Assembly: GCA_964405435.1 (NCBI GenBank)
Contig: CAYOOD010000030.1
Location: forward strand, 11,423-75,422
Direction of reading: 5' to 3'
Origin: DVEG01 sp964405435
GTDB taxonomy: Bacteria > Cyanobacteriota > Cyanobacteriia > Cyanobacteriales > Oscillatoriaceae
DNA: 64,000 bases
The translations under genes and the position numbers were made by a program. Shown here in pieces: positions 27,439 through 36,193 of this stretch. A model generated the notes under the pieces. The model saw nothing but the letters and a program-made list of their open reading frames with translations, had not been told where the DNA came from and did no database searches. The number at the start of each line of letters is the position of its first letter. Within the stretch, counting starts at the first letter, position 1.

Positions 27439-27557
27439 GGGAAAATGCAATTTGTATAGGGGCGAAGCATTCAGGCGAATCGTTTATCAGCCAAAACCGA
27501 AAATTTATAATCCGAATGCTTCGCCCTCCGCGAGAGATGCAAAATACGGACGCTCCC
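27439..27557. mobile_element. Possible degenerate copy of the 8-bp-TSD miniature element
   Basis: The right end reads CAAAATACGGACGCTCCC, a diverged match to the inverted repeat of the two intact copies. The interior has the same GGGGCGAAGCATTC ... GAATGCTTCGCCC inverted motif. The flanks GTCTCTAC and ATCTCTAG share six of eight bases. The left end is poorly conserved, so this is a tentative relic. Confidence 0.35.
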
Positions 27558-27583
27558 ATCTCTAGAGGGTGCCAAATGTTACC

Positions 27584-29182
27584 CTAGGAAGCAGACACTT
27601 TCAAACTCGCAGGCTCTCCCAGATTTCCCTCTAAAACAATGTCCCGTTGATTGGCGTAGAGGTGACGGACGATTTTGTAAATCGCCTCGACGCGATCGAT
27701 CGCCCCGACTTTTTCCGCTAGCGCTTCCAGGGAGAGAGGAGCTTTTTCAGCTTCCAGAACTTGCACCACCCGTTTTTGCAAATCCAAAATCGCCGCCGCT
27801 GCCTTTTTACCCGCTTCTACTCCAGGCTGGTGATAGGAGTTGATATTCACCAAAAAGCCATAAAGCCCCACAGCGCGCTCGTAGAGGGCAATCAAAGCCC
27901 CCACCGTTCGGGGATTGACTTGAGGAACGGTCACCGTAATCGAATCGCGGTGGTTCTCGTAAAGCGCCTGTCGAGTTCCCTGCAGGAAACCCGACAAATA
28001 ATCTCCCGACGTCACGCCCGGGTCAATTTCTGGCGAAGGGCCGGTTCGGTCTTCTAAAACTTCTATCAAAGTCGCGAAGAAATTGGGCACCCCTTCGCGC
28101 AACTGCTGAACGTAGGCGTGCTGATCCGTAGAGCCTTTGTTGCCGTAAACGGCAATTCCTTGGTGAACGATATTGCCGTCGAGGTCTTTTTCTTTGCCGA
28201 GGGATTCCATCACCAACTGCTGCAGGTAGCGGCTGAACAGCAGCAAACTGTCTTTGTAGGGCAGCACCACCATGTCTTTTTCGCCGCGTCCGTTGCCGGC
28301 ATAGTACCACGACAGCGCCAGCAGGGCAGCAGGATTGCCTTTAATCTGGGGCTTGCGGGTTGCCTCATCCATTTCTTTTGCCCCAGCCAGCATTTCGCGA
28401 ATCGCAATCCCCTGCAAAGCAGCAGGCAGCAACCCGACTGCCGACAGTTCGGAGGTACGCCCTCCTACCCAGTCGTGCATCGGGAAGGTGGCCACCCAGC
28501 CCTCGGATTTGGCCACTTTTTCCAAATTGCTGTCGTGCCCGGTGATGGCGACGGCGTATTTGGCAAAAACCAGGTTTTGGGATTCAAAGGCTTTCTGAAC
28601 CTCGATCATGCCGTTGCGGGTTTCGGGAGTGCCGCCAGATTTGGAGATGACGATAACCAGGGTGGTTGCGAGCCGGTCTTGCAACTGCAGGAGAATTCTG
28701 TCGATGCCGGCGGGGTCGCTGTTGTCGATGAAGTGAATGGCCATCCACGGATAATCCGGGGCCAGGGCTTCGGCGACGAATTGGGGCCCCAGGGCGGAAC
28801 CGCCGATGCCAATTGAAAGAATGTCGGTAAATTTGGAGGCGTTCGGCGGGTGGATGGCTCCGCTGTGGATTTTTTCGGCAAAGGTTTCGATTTGCGCGAG
28901 GGTTTCGACGATTTCTCGTTTCAGTTCCGGGGTGGGTGCCAAATCGGGGGCGCGCAGCCAGTAGTGGCCAACCATGCGGTTTTCGTCGGGGTTGGCGATC
29001 GCGCCGCTTTCCAAAGCGGCCATATCTTTGAAAGCCTTTTCAAACTTGGGTTTTAGGGATTCTACAAAGGCGTCGTCAAATCGCATCCGGCTGACATCGA
29101 CGTAAAATCCCAGCCCGTCGTGATAGTACAGCCAGTCCTGATAGCGTTGCCAAAGTGCTGCTGCGTCCATAACTCGCCTCAA
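27584..29182 (-). CDS. pgi: Glucose-6-phosphate isomerase
   Basis: Interconverts glucose-6-phosphate and fructose-6-phosphate in glycolysis, gluconeogenesis and the oxidative pentose phosphate cycle. A 532-residue cytosolic enzyme with the sugar-phosphate-binding motifs GIGGSALGPQFVAEAL and ISKSGGTPETRNGMIE, and with DQHAYVQQLREG and QPGVEAGKKAA carrying active-site residues. An in-frame ATG four codons later (29170) is equally plausible as start. The gene stands alone on this strand. Confidence 0.95.
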   Translation of the reverse strand: MRRVMDAAALWQRYQDWLYYHDGLGFYVDVSRMRFDDAFVESLKPKFEKAFKDMAALESGAIANPDENRMVGHYWLRAPDLAPTPELKREIVETLAQIETFAEKIHSGAIHPPNASKFTDILSIGIGGSALGPQFVAEALAPDYPWMAIHFIDNSDPAGIDRILLQLQDRLATTLVIVISKSGGTPETRNGMIEVQKAFESQNLVFAKYAVAITGHDSNLEKVAKSEGWVATFPMHDWVGGRTSELSAVGLLPAALQGIAIREMLAGAKEMDEATRKPQIKGNPAALLALSWYYAGNGRGEKDMVVLPYKDSLLLFSRYLQQLVMESLGKEKDLDGNIVHQGIAVYGNKGSTDQHAYVQQLREGVPNFFATLIEVLEDRTGPSPEIDPGVTSGDYLSGFLQGTRQALYENHRDSITVTVPQVNPRTVGALIALYERAVGLYGFLVNINSYHQPGVEAGKKAAAAILDLQKRVVQVLEAEKAPLSLEALAEKVGAIDRVEAIYKIVRHLYANQRDIVLEGNLGEPASLKVSAS

Positions 29183-29567
29183 CTTCTGCGGTTTTTAGCA
29201 ATTACAAGGTTACCGAGAGCAGTTTATCGGACTAGATAGCTGGAGCGGGCAGAATGTGGGGAATTTTAATAATGTGCTTGCACGAGTTTATCCCACTTCG
29301 GCAAAAGATTGCACCACCCGCGAGGCCCCTGTTGATGTCGCTGTTGCCTTTGTCGCGATCGACTCTCCCGTTCTCTGAGGCTGTTGCTGCTGGGCGATCG
29401 CATTTTCAGATAAAAACGGTTTATTATAGCGTATTTTTTTCCGTTTGGGAAGGCAAGCGAGCGCTCGCGATCGGAACGCTTGGCTGAAATTGGGGCTTTT
29501 TCAAGTCCAATTTTATAAAAAAATAATTTGGATAAGACAGCGATCGCAACCTTCGACCCTCAAACTT

Positions 29568-29614
29568 GAAAAGTGTCTAAATAGGAGTCCAAACCCCTCT
29601 TTTAGACACTTTTC
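29568..29614 (-). terminator. Terminator hairpin for the SD-repeat protein gene
   Basis: A 14-bp perfect stem (GAAAAGTGTCTAAA at 29568-29581 with its complement at 29601-29614) encloses a 19-nt loop 22 bp beyond the stop of the minus-strand gene. The T-rich end of the stem on that strand fits intrinsic termination. Confidence 0.7.
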
Positions 29615-29635
29615 TCATTCAATATCTGTGATTAA

Positions 29636-30766
29636 TCACAGGGTTATAGATGTAGAAGTGGCGCTAGCTGACGCGAATCCCTCAGAGGTGAAAACAAAAC
29701 TCAAAGCTTCAGCAAATACGTCATTCCCATAAGCACTCGCATCCGCCTCCGCTAATGCTGAAATCCCTTCAACCGAAGATTCAACGTAGAAATTCTTGAT
29801 AATCTCGACATACTCAATGAAAGTGAGATTGGTATTGGCAATGTTGACCAGATCGTCTGGGTAAGAACCGCAACCGCAGGGCGATTCCGTCTCCACCAAA
29901 CCCGCATCCAAGGTGAGGTTACTTTCACCAGCAGCCAGAGTCACCACCTGAGTCATGCCAGTCAGCGGATCGGCATCCGAATCAACCGCATCATTGCCCC
30001 CCTGATTGGCTGAAGTAAAGTCAAAGCCTGTGGGGGCGCTAAAACTCACCTTGTAATTGCCCGGAGTGAGGTTGTCAAACAAATATTCGCCCGCAGCATC
30101 GGTGGTAGTTGTGTCCACAACCGCATTAGCCCCATCGAGCAAAGTGACACTCACGCCAGCCACACCCGGTTCGCCACTATCTTGAATGCCATTTTCGTTC
30201 AAGTCTTTCCACACAAAATCTCCCAACTGGGCTGGTTGCGGTTCTGGCGGTATCTCCAGTTCGAGTTTGCTGCTACCTTCTCGATCCTCGCCGACAGACT
30301 GCAAGCGCACGCCAATCTTACTAAAATCACTGACATCTAAACCTGTGGCTGTCAGGTTGAACGTAACCGATCGGTAATCATCTCCCTGTCCGATACCTCC
30401 TTGACCAATTTGCACGGCGAGATCGAATTCCCGCTGATCTCCGCCGCCGTTGAGATTGACATTATTGTCAACATCTTCACTGCTATCAGTCGTCGAGCCC
30501 GAATCATCCAAATATAGCTTTCCCCTTCCTTTCGTCCCATCGACAATTAATGCAGGGCCAGGGCTGGCGTCTACAGGAGTAATCGTAAAATTGTTGTTGA
30601 CAGTAAGGCCATCAAAATCGGCAAAGAATCCCACTGTATCAGCTATGTAGCCTGAAACTACCTCTATTTTTACCTCAACGGTATCCGTGCCAACATCGGT
30701 CAGGGTGACTTGGACTTGGGCATCCGAGCCGGTAAATTCATCGAGGGTAAAACTTCTAGAAGCCAT
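29636..30766 (-). CDS. SD-repeat (SdrD B-like) domain surface or secreted protein
   Basis: A 376-residue acidic, Asp/Gly/Thr-rich protein. Residues ~1-175 are an uncharacterised beta-rich domain (MASRSFTLDEFTGSDAQVQVTLTDVG, then VGFFADFDGLTVNNNF). Residues ~185-300 are a SdrD B-like/Cna-type repeat (LGDFVWKDLNENGIQDSGEPGVAGVSVTLL, DAAGEYLFDNLTPGNYKVSFSAPTGF) with calcium-binding Asp/Asn loops. A CGCG cluster follows, then an Ala/Ser-rich helical tail. There is no N-terminal signal peptide, LPXTG or PEP-CTERM, so if exported it probably uses a type I system; this is inference. It is solitary, facing 1.2 kb of non-coding DNA. Confidence 0.78.
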   Translation of the reverse strand: MASRSFTLDEFTGSDAQVQVTLTDVGTDTVEVKIEVVSGYIADTVGFFADFDGLTVNNNFTITPVDASPGPALIVDGTKGRGKLYLDDSGSTTDSSEDVDNNVNLNGGGDQREFDLAVQIGQGGIGQGDDYRSVTFNLTATGLDVSDFSKIGVRLQSVGEDREGSSKLELEIPPEPQPAQLGDFVWKDLNENGIQDSGEPGVAGVSVTLLDGANAVVDTTTTDAAGEYLFDNLTPGNYKVSFSAPTGFDFTSANQGGNDAVDSDADPLTGMTQVVTLAAGESNLTLDAGLVETESPCGCGSYPDDLVNIANTNLTFIEYVEIIKNFYVESSVEGISALAEADASAYGNDVFAEALSFVFTSEGFASASATSTSITL

Positions 30767-31064
30767 TTTTTCTGTCCTGGTATAGTCGGTTAATTTGCAG
30801 TTGAATTGAATGGGTACAAGTCCGGGATAGAGCGAGGTAATTTGTTTAGCGTTATTTTCCGCAGTGTTAATTGCCCGCTTGAAACGCGGAACCTACGGAA
30901 GTGCCGTTGAATTTTCGCTGTATCCTTTTTGAAAAATGTCGGGGGTTTCCCCGGCAATCAATGCAGGTTAGATCGCCCTGCTTTTTGCTAAAAAATACCC
31001 AATTTTAGGCATCGTTTAGGAGCAATCATGTGAGGCAAAATCGAGGTTTTTTGATATTTATAAT

Positions 31065-31206
31065 AGCCGATTGTAGCTGTCCTCCAAACTTCTGAAATAT
31101 AACGAGAAGTAACCTGACAAAACAATCGGCTAATACTGTCTTAGATTCGCCCGGTTGAAAAAAACATGGCGGAGACATTAGCCGTTTAATGTCACTCCGT
31201 CTTTTT
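31065..31206 (+). ncRNA. Candidate small RNA ending at an intrinsic terminator
   Basis: A long-range stem AGCCGATTGT (31065-31074) with ACAATCGGCT (31122-31131) is followed by a terminator hairpin at 31170-31199 and a T-tract. It lies in a 1.2-kb gene-free region divergent from the SD-repeat gene and ~760 bp before the NACHT gene. No known RNA family is recognised and no promoter is certain. Confidence 0.3.
31170..31206 (+). terminator. Rho-independent terminator-like hairpin in a gene-free region
   Basis: CGGAGACATTA (31170-31180) pairs with TAATGT and CTCCG (31187-31199) with a two-base bulge, then TCTTTTT follows. No coding frame lies upstream on this strand, so it implies a non-coding transcript. 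Confidence 0.5.
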
Positions 31207-31969
31207 ATATAGCTTGCAACAAAAAAATTAATCGATAGTCAGACCGTCGCTTTCCAATTTTTGGGAAAAGCTTGCAAACTGTCAGATGTTCGCTTGGGTT
31301 GGCTGGCAAGTTTTTTGTACCTACTATTTAAAGTTACACGCCGCATGTTTGCGATCGCGTCTGCGCAAATGGTTGACTTTTGTATGAGTTGTATGATTTG
31401 CATGTTTTTTCAATAGCCGCGTCAAGCCAAGCCGATTTTGGGGCTTGTCTGATTGGCTCTGTACAGGGGGGCATGAAGCGAGAGAGCAAGGTAATTCTCG
31501 TATATGTCCAGTTGCTTGCGGGTGTCCTGCCGAGAGCGAGGCGTTTCCTGCGGGGCTTCTGAAGTCGCGACTGGAAAATGCCCCCTGGTGTTCCTGCACA
31601 GAAAAAACGCTGAAGCGATCGCCGATTTTGGCTTTTGGTAGATTGCCAAGTCCAACATCCTGCTATTCCTACTTTTTCCAACGGCTGAGACTGATGGCTA
31701 AAAAGGGCAGGCTTTTCAGGGCAGTCTGATAGGGAGAAGTGCGTGCGGTATTGAGATTGGCATATTGGCAGCAGGCAACATCATACCTCGTGTTCAATTG
31801 TTTTAACTGTTTCTCGGTTCGGGGTTGCAGTTCTTGGTTTATTCAGCACCGCGCGCTCACCCAGCAACGAAGCCACTTCGGTTAGATGGGTGATGGAACC
31901 GGAAAAAACACCTGTGAAAGCAACGGCAGTGCGGGGCTGCGAGAAACTAGACCGGAGGAATTATATATT

Positions 31970-34342
31970 ATGGGCAAACGTTCTCTACAGGCATCTGAAA
32001 CAGGCAGGGCAAAAGCCCGAAAGGCTTTCAAGCGCAAAGCTTGGACGCAAGAATATCTAGCCGGAGTGGTGGGAGTCGAAACGCGCCAGCCGATTTGGAA
32101 ATTCTTTACCGGCAAACCGGTCGATCGCCACATTTTTATAGAAATTTGCTTCCAACTGGGTTTGGAGTGGCAAGAGATTGCTGAGGTTCCCGGCGAAGAT
32201 CTGCTAAAAAGCAAAGCAGGCGAGAAAGAAAGTCTTTCGGACATTGAAGATTTACTCAAAGCCGCGCGATCGCAGCATTCCGCCAAAATTCAAGTTCAGT
32301 GCGGCACTATGCGGCTGTTGGATATTCCCCGACCCATTAATCTAGAGGATATTTACATTAATGTCAACATTTTGGACGGGATTGTCGGGGAACGGTGGTT
32401 GGATATCTCTGACTTGCAAGATTTGAATTTAGACCCGTTCGATCGCGTGAAATCGGAACTCGATGGGCAGGAAAATATCCCCGCCTTGGAAGCTGTCATC
32501 ACTTACCCCAAGTTAATGATATTCGGCAAGCCCGGATCGGGAAAAACAACTTTTTTGCAACATGTTGCCCTGCAATGTTCTCAAGGAGCGCTGCACCCCG
32601 ACCGACTGCCGATCTTTATCAAGCTGAAGAACTTTGCAGAGCAGGCGAGAGAAAGCGGCGATTTTAGCCTCTTTCATTGGATCGAGGGTGAACTCAACAA
32701 CAGTCAAATTACTAGCGAAAAGGTTAAAAGGCTAATTGAAGGAGGCAAGCTTTTAATTTTGCTAGATGGTTTAGATGAAGTTCGAGATAAAGAAAGCGGT
32801 AAGATTCTCAAGAGTATCGGTTGCTTTTCTGAAAATTTTTATAAAAATAATTTAATCTTGACGTCTCGGATTGCTGCTAATCAGTGTCGATTTGAAGGAT
32901 TTACTGATCTCCAATTAGCAGATTTTAATAAAATTCAAATCGAAGCATTTGTAGGCAAGTGGTTTGCAGCCGCGTGCAGCCATTCTCGATCGGAGGGATT
33001 GGCAAAAGCCTCGCAATTTTTAGAAAAGCTCAGGCTGCCGGAAAACCGCTCGATTCGAGAACTAGCCGTGACGCCCCTCCTGCTGCACTTAACTTGCTTG
33101 GTTTTTCAGACGAAAGCGAATTTCCCAACAAAAAGAACCGAACTCTACAAGCAAGGATTGGATATTTTGCTCGTGCGCTGGGATAAAGCGAGGGGAATTC
33201 AACGGGATGAAATGTATGGAGAGTTATCGCTGCCTCACAAGCTGAAATTGCTCGCCCAGATTGCCGCCAAGAACTTTGAAAATGGACGTTATTTTATCGA
33301 GCAAAGCACCCTACAGCAGCAGATCGAGGAATACCTGCGATCGCGAACCGGTACGAGTGCCGATCCGGAGGTTTTGCAGGTGGAGAGCGAGGCGGTGTTG
33401 AAATCGATCGAGGTGCAGCACGGACTGCTAGTAGAGCGGGCGCGGGGGATTTACTCTTTCTCGCACCTGACGTTTCAAGAGTATTTGACCGCGAGAAAGT
33501 ATGCGTTCAATCCAGAGCCGCAGGCATTAGAGGAAAACCTGAATGAGCTGGCGAGCCACTTGAGCGATCCGGGCTGGCACGAGGTATTTGGGCTGACGGC
33601 TGGAATGCTCGGCAATGCAGACGAGCTGTTGCGGTTGATGAAGCGACAAGCAGACGCGATCGCCGCTGCTGACGAGCAGTTGCAGCAGTTCCTCGCTTGG
33701 GTGAATCGCAAGTCTGTTTCCGTGCGGCATTCTGGCAAAAAGGCGGCAGTTCGCGCCTTTTACCTGACTTTGGAACTCAAGGGTGATTTGGGCTTGGATC
33801 GGCATTTGATGCTTCCCGCCTTTGCAGAGTTGATCTTAACCAGGAATCTCGCTCCGCAGCAGAGCTTGGATTTGGCGCTCAGTCGCCTTCTCGCCCGCAG
33901 CGCGAGTACCGGGAGCGATCCGAGTGCGGAACAGATTCTGGCGCTGGGTTTGGCTTTTCCGGGCGATCGCCTCCTCGCCTGCGATCCGGATTTGAAACGA
34001 GCGCTGCAACCGCTGCAAGTACAACTGCTCGATGCCGTTCGCTCCGGAGACAACTTGCAAAATTGGTGGAATGCCTGGGGTCAAACCTGGGTGGAGGCGC
34101 TCCGAGCCGCGATCGTCGAGCATCGCGACATCGGACGCAATTGGCAGTTTAGCGACTTGCAACGTCAACTGTTGCAGCGCTACTGCGAAGCCAGCCAATT
34201 CTTAATCGATTTTCTCCACAGCGATTTGACAGTAACTCCTCGGGTGCGAGAGGAGATTTGGGAAACTTTGTTTTTGCCAATCGCTGAGATGAATCGTCCT
34301 ATGGAGTGCCAAACACTACCGCTTAAAAAAATTGCTGTATGA
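31970..34342 (+). CDS. HTH-NACHT domain NTPase (candidate innate-immunity protein)
   Basis: A 790-residue STAND-type NTPase. The N-terminal ~75 residues form a helix-turn-helix-like module (ARKAFKRKAWTQEYLAGVVGVETRQPIWKFFTG, then IFIEICFQLGLEWQEIA). A linker leads to the NACHT domain with Walker A MIFGKPGSGKTTF (~183-195), Walker B LLILLDGLDEV (~261-271) and the winged-helix element YSFSHLTFQEYLTAR (~475). The C-terminal ~300 residues are helical and could be a sensor. The start at 31970 is chosen because GGAGGAATTATATATT precedes it; the open frame extends back to 31886 without a ribosome-binding site. Related bacterial NACHT proteins are antiphage effectors; here that role is inference. No effector partner is adjacent. 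Confidence 0.83.
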   Translation: MGKRSLQASETGRAKARKAFKRKAWTQEYLAGVVGVETRQPIWKFFTGKPVDRHIFIEICFQLGLEWQEIAEVPGEDLLKSKAGEKESLSDIEDLLKAARSQHSAKIQVQCGTMRLLDIPRPINLEDIYINVNILDGIVGERWLDISDLQDLNLDPFDRVKSELDGQENIPALEAVITYPKLMIFGKPGSGKTTFLQHVALQCSQGALHPDRLPIFIKLKNFAEQARESGDFSLFHWIEGELNNSQITSEKVKRLIEGGKLLILLDGLDEVRDKESGKILKSIGCFSENFYKNNLILTSRIAANQCRFEGFTDLQLADFNKIQIEAFVGKWFAAACSHSRSEGLAKASQFLEKLRLPENRSIRELAVTPLLLHLTCLVFQTKANFPTKRTELYKQGLDILLVRWDKARGIQRDEMYGELSLPHKLKLLAQIAAKNFENGRYFIEQSTLQQQIEEYLRSRTGTSADPEVLQVESEAVLKSIEVQHGLLVERARGIYSFSHLTFQEYLTARKYAFNPEPQALEENLNELASHLSDPGWHEVFGLTAGMLGNADELLRLMKRQADAIAAADEQLQQFLAWVNRKSVSVRHSGKKAAVRAFYLTLELKGDLGLDRHLMLPAFAELILTRNLAPQQSLDLALSRLLARSASTGSDPSAEQILALGLAFPGDRLLACDPDLKRALQPLQVQLLDAVRSGDNLQNWWNAWGQTWVEALRAAIVEHRDIGRNWQFSDLQRQLLQRYCEASQFLIDFLHSDLTVTPRVREEIWETLFLPIAEMNRPMECQTLPLKKIAV

Positions 34343-34542
34343 GGTGATAAGCGTTCTCTATTAATTAATTGCTCAACTTAAATGCCGAGGCTATAAAGCT
34401 TTTGGTAGTTTTACCGTGCCATTAATTTTCCCCACTCTCATTACCCGGTATCTGTTCTTTTCAGATGCCTGCGGAGGACGTTAGGTTCCTGTTGTTTGAG
34501 GCAATTTTCTGATATTCGCCAAAAGGGCTTCGCGCGCTGATT

Positions 34543-34574
34543 TTTGCAGTAGGGTCGTGCTGCCCTACTGCAAA
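34543..34574. terminator. Bidirectional terminator between NACHT and PBP4-type genes
   Basis: A 12-bp perfect stem TTTGCAGTAGGG (34543-34554) with its complement (34563-34574) lies between two convergent genes; A/T runs lie at both outer ends. Confidence 0.55.
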
Positions 34575-34607
34575 CTTTCCGTTTATGGATGCCTGCCGGC
34601 TGACAGT

Positions 34608-35984
34608 CTACTGTAGAATCTCATTACTGGAGATTTTACTCGTCTTATCGCGGGTGGGTGATAGCTCGGCGGGCGGAGAAGCGACTGCTCCCCACTTGTT
34701 TAACAGGCTGTTGAGCAGTTCTTCTTGCTGAGCGCGAAATCCCTCTTGATTGAAGCCGACATTCATAATCGCCACCCAGACAGAACCGAATTTCTGAGTC
34801 GGCAGGGCTCCCGCCAAGGAACTGACGTTATTGAGGGTTCCGGTTTTGGTGACGAGGAAAGTGGGGAGCTTGCGAACTTGCAAAACGCCTAAGTCTTTGC
34901 CCGCGATCGCAAACACGTCCGCCACCGTCATGTTATGAGGTTTTAGATATTGCTCGATCGCTTGAAATATTCCAACAGCAGCCCGAGGCGAAATTTTATT
35001 TTCTTCGCCCAAACCCGAACCATTAATGAGTTGAATTTCTCCCGGCGACACCCCTGCAGCCTGAGCCGCTTTGAGCGCCACAACTTCGGCTCCGCCAACT
35101 GAATCGGCAAACATATCAGCCATCATGTTGTTGCTGTACATGTTCATTTTTTTCAGCAACGTGAAGAGGGGAAAAGACAGGTGGCGCACCAGAGGTTTGA
35201 CATTGGCGGCAGCGGCAGGCAAAACTTTTACCGAACCCTCGATCGCCACTTCTGGGCGCGGCGTGCCGGGTGGCAGCGTTTGAAACTGGGCTTCGGCTTC
35301 TGCCGGCCAAATTTGACCGTTTAACCCTTCTTGAAGTAGGGCACCTGACTTTTGCGGGCTGGATTCATAGTTCATGTAAAACTTGCCCGCAATGACGAGA
35401 TTGCCGGCGACGCGCTTGATGCCCATTTTATTTAAGGTGTTGCCCAGGGCGATCGCTTCTTCCCAGACAAAAAACGGATCTTCCCCGCCTTCTATCACCA
35501 AATCGCCCTTTAACACGCCGTTTTCGATCGCACCAGTTGCTCCGATTTGGGTGACAAATTGGTAGTCGGGACCGTATTTTTGCAAAGCCGCCAGCGTCGT
35601 TGCTGCCTTCGTGACGGAAGCGGCGGGCAGGGGAACGGTGCCTCGGTGATTTGCCAACAGCGCGTCATCCGTTTGAATCCACACCCCTTGTTCTTCTTTG
35701 GCAAAGCCTTGAGCAGCCAAATCGCTGACATAGCGATCGACCTCGGCGGTAATACCCGGATCGGGGTTGTCGGGCGACAAAGCCACAACCTGCTTGACAG
35801 CAGTTTTGCTGGTTTCCGGCGCGTCGAGTTCTTCTGCCTTCTCTGGCTTGTTGCCGGATGGCAGTGCCGAATCCGACTGAGTAGAGACAGAGGTGGCTTT
35901 GGGCAAGTCAGAATTAGAACATCCAGCGATAAGGGCGAGCAGGAGGAGGGGGAGTGCGGCAGTCAAGCGCAGAGTTTTGAGCAT
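34608..35984 (-). CDS. PBP4-type D-alanyl-D-alanine carboxypeptidase/endopeptidase, lipoprotein
   Basis: Peptidase family S13 enzyme trimming peptidoglycan stem peptides in the periplasm. Residues 1-22 are a lipoprotein signal (LLLLALIAGCSNS) with a lipobox ending at Cys22, unusual for Escherichia coli DacB, which is soluble. Catalytic motifs are present: SxxK in AASVTKAATTLAALQ, SxN in MYSNNMMADM and KTG in VTKTGTLNNVSSLAG. The ~75 residues after the lipidated Cys are a low-complexity linker. Length (458) fits the family. Convergent with the NACHT gene; the kinase gene lies upstream on the same strand, separated by ~210 bp. Confidence 0.88.
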   Translation of the reverse strand: MLKTLRLTAALPLLLLALIAGCSNSDLPKATSVSTQSDSALPSGNKPEKAEELDAPETSKTAVKQVVALSPDNPDPGITAEVDRYVSDLAAQGFAKEEQGVWIQTDDALLANHRGTVPLPAASVTKAATTLAALQKYGPDYQFVTQIGATGAIENGVLKGDLVIEGGEDPFFVWEEAIALGNTLNKMGIKRVAGNLVIAGKFYMNYESSPQKSGALLQEGLNGQIWPAEAEAQFQTLPPGTPRPEVAIEGSVKVLPAAAANVKPLVRHLSFPLFTLLKKMNMYSNNMMADMFADSVGGAEVVALKAAQAAGVSPGEIQLINGSGLGEENKISPRAAVGIFQAIEQYLKPHNMTVADVFAIAGKDLGVLQVRKLPTFLVTKTGTLNNVSSLAGALPTQKFGSVWVAIMNVGFNQEGFRAQQEELLNSLLNKWGAVASPPAELSPTRDKTSKISSNEILQ

Positions 35985-36193
35985 GGCAGTTGGTGAAGTT
36001 TAGACCGAGTATAGCGAATCTAATGCGATCGCTACCCCTCTCGTTTCAATCGGCGATACACAATATCCTGAATTTGTCAAGCTTTTATTGTGAAATTTTC
36101 TCCGTTTTCTTGCTATTCTGCAACGCGATCGCCTCTGAAAAACAAAATTGCCCCACTTAAGGGAGGCGAAAGTCCTTGCAACCTGAGTCGCCT

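Noticed and set aside
31324..31729. Several overlapping 60-115-residue frames on both strands before the NACHT gene
   Set aside because: Mutually overlapping, no ribosome-binding sites, no conserved motifs; typical chance frames.
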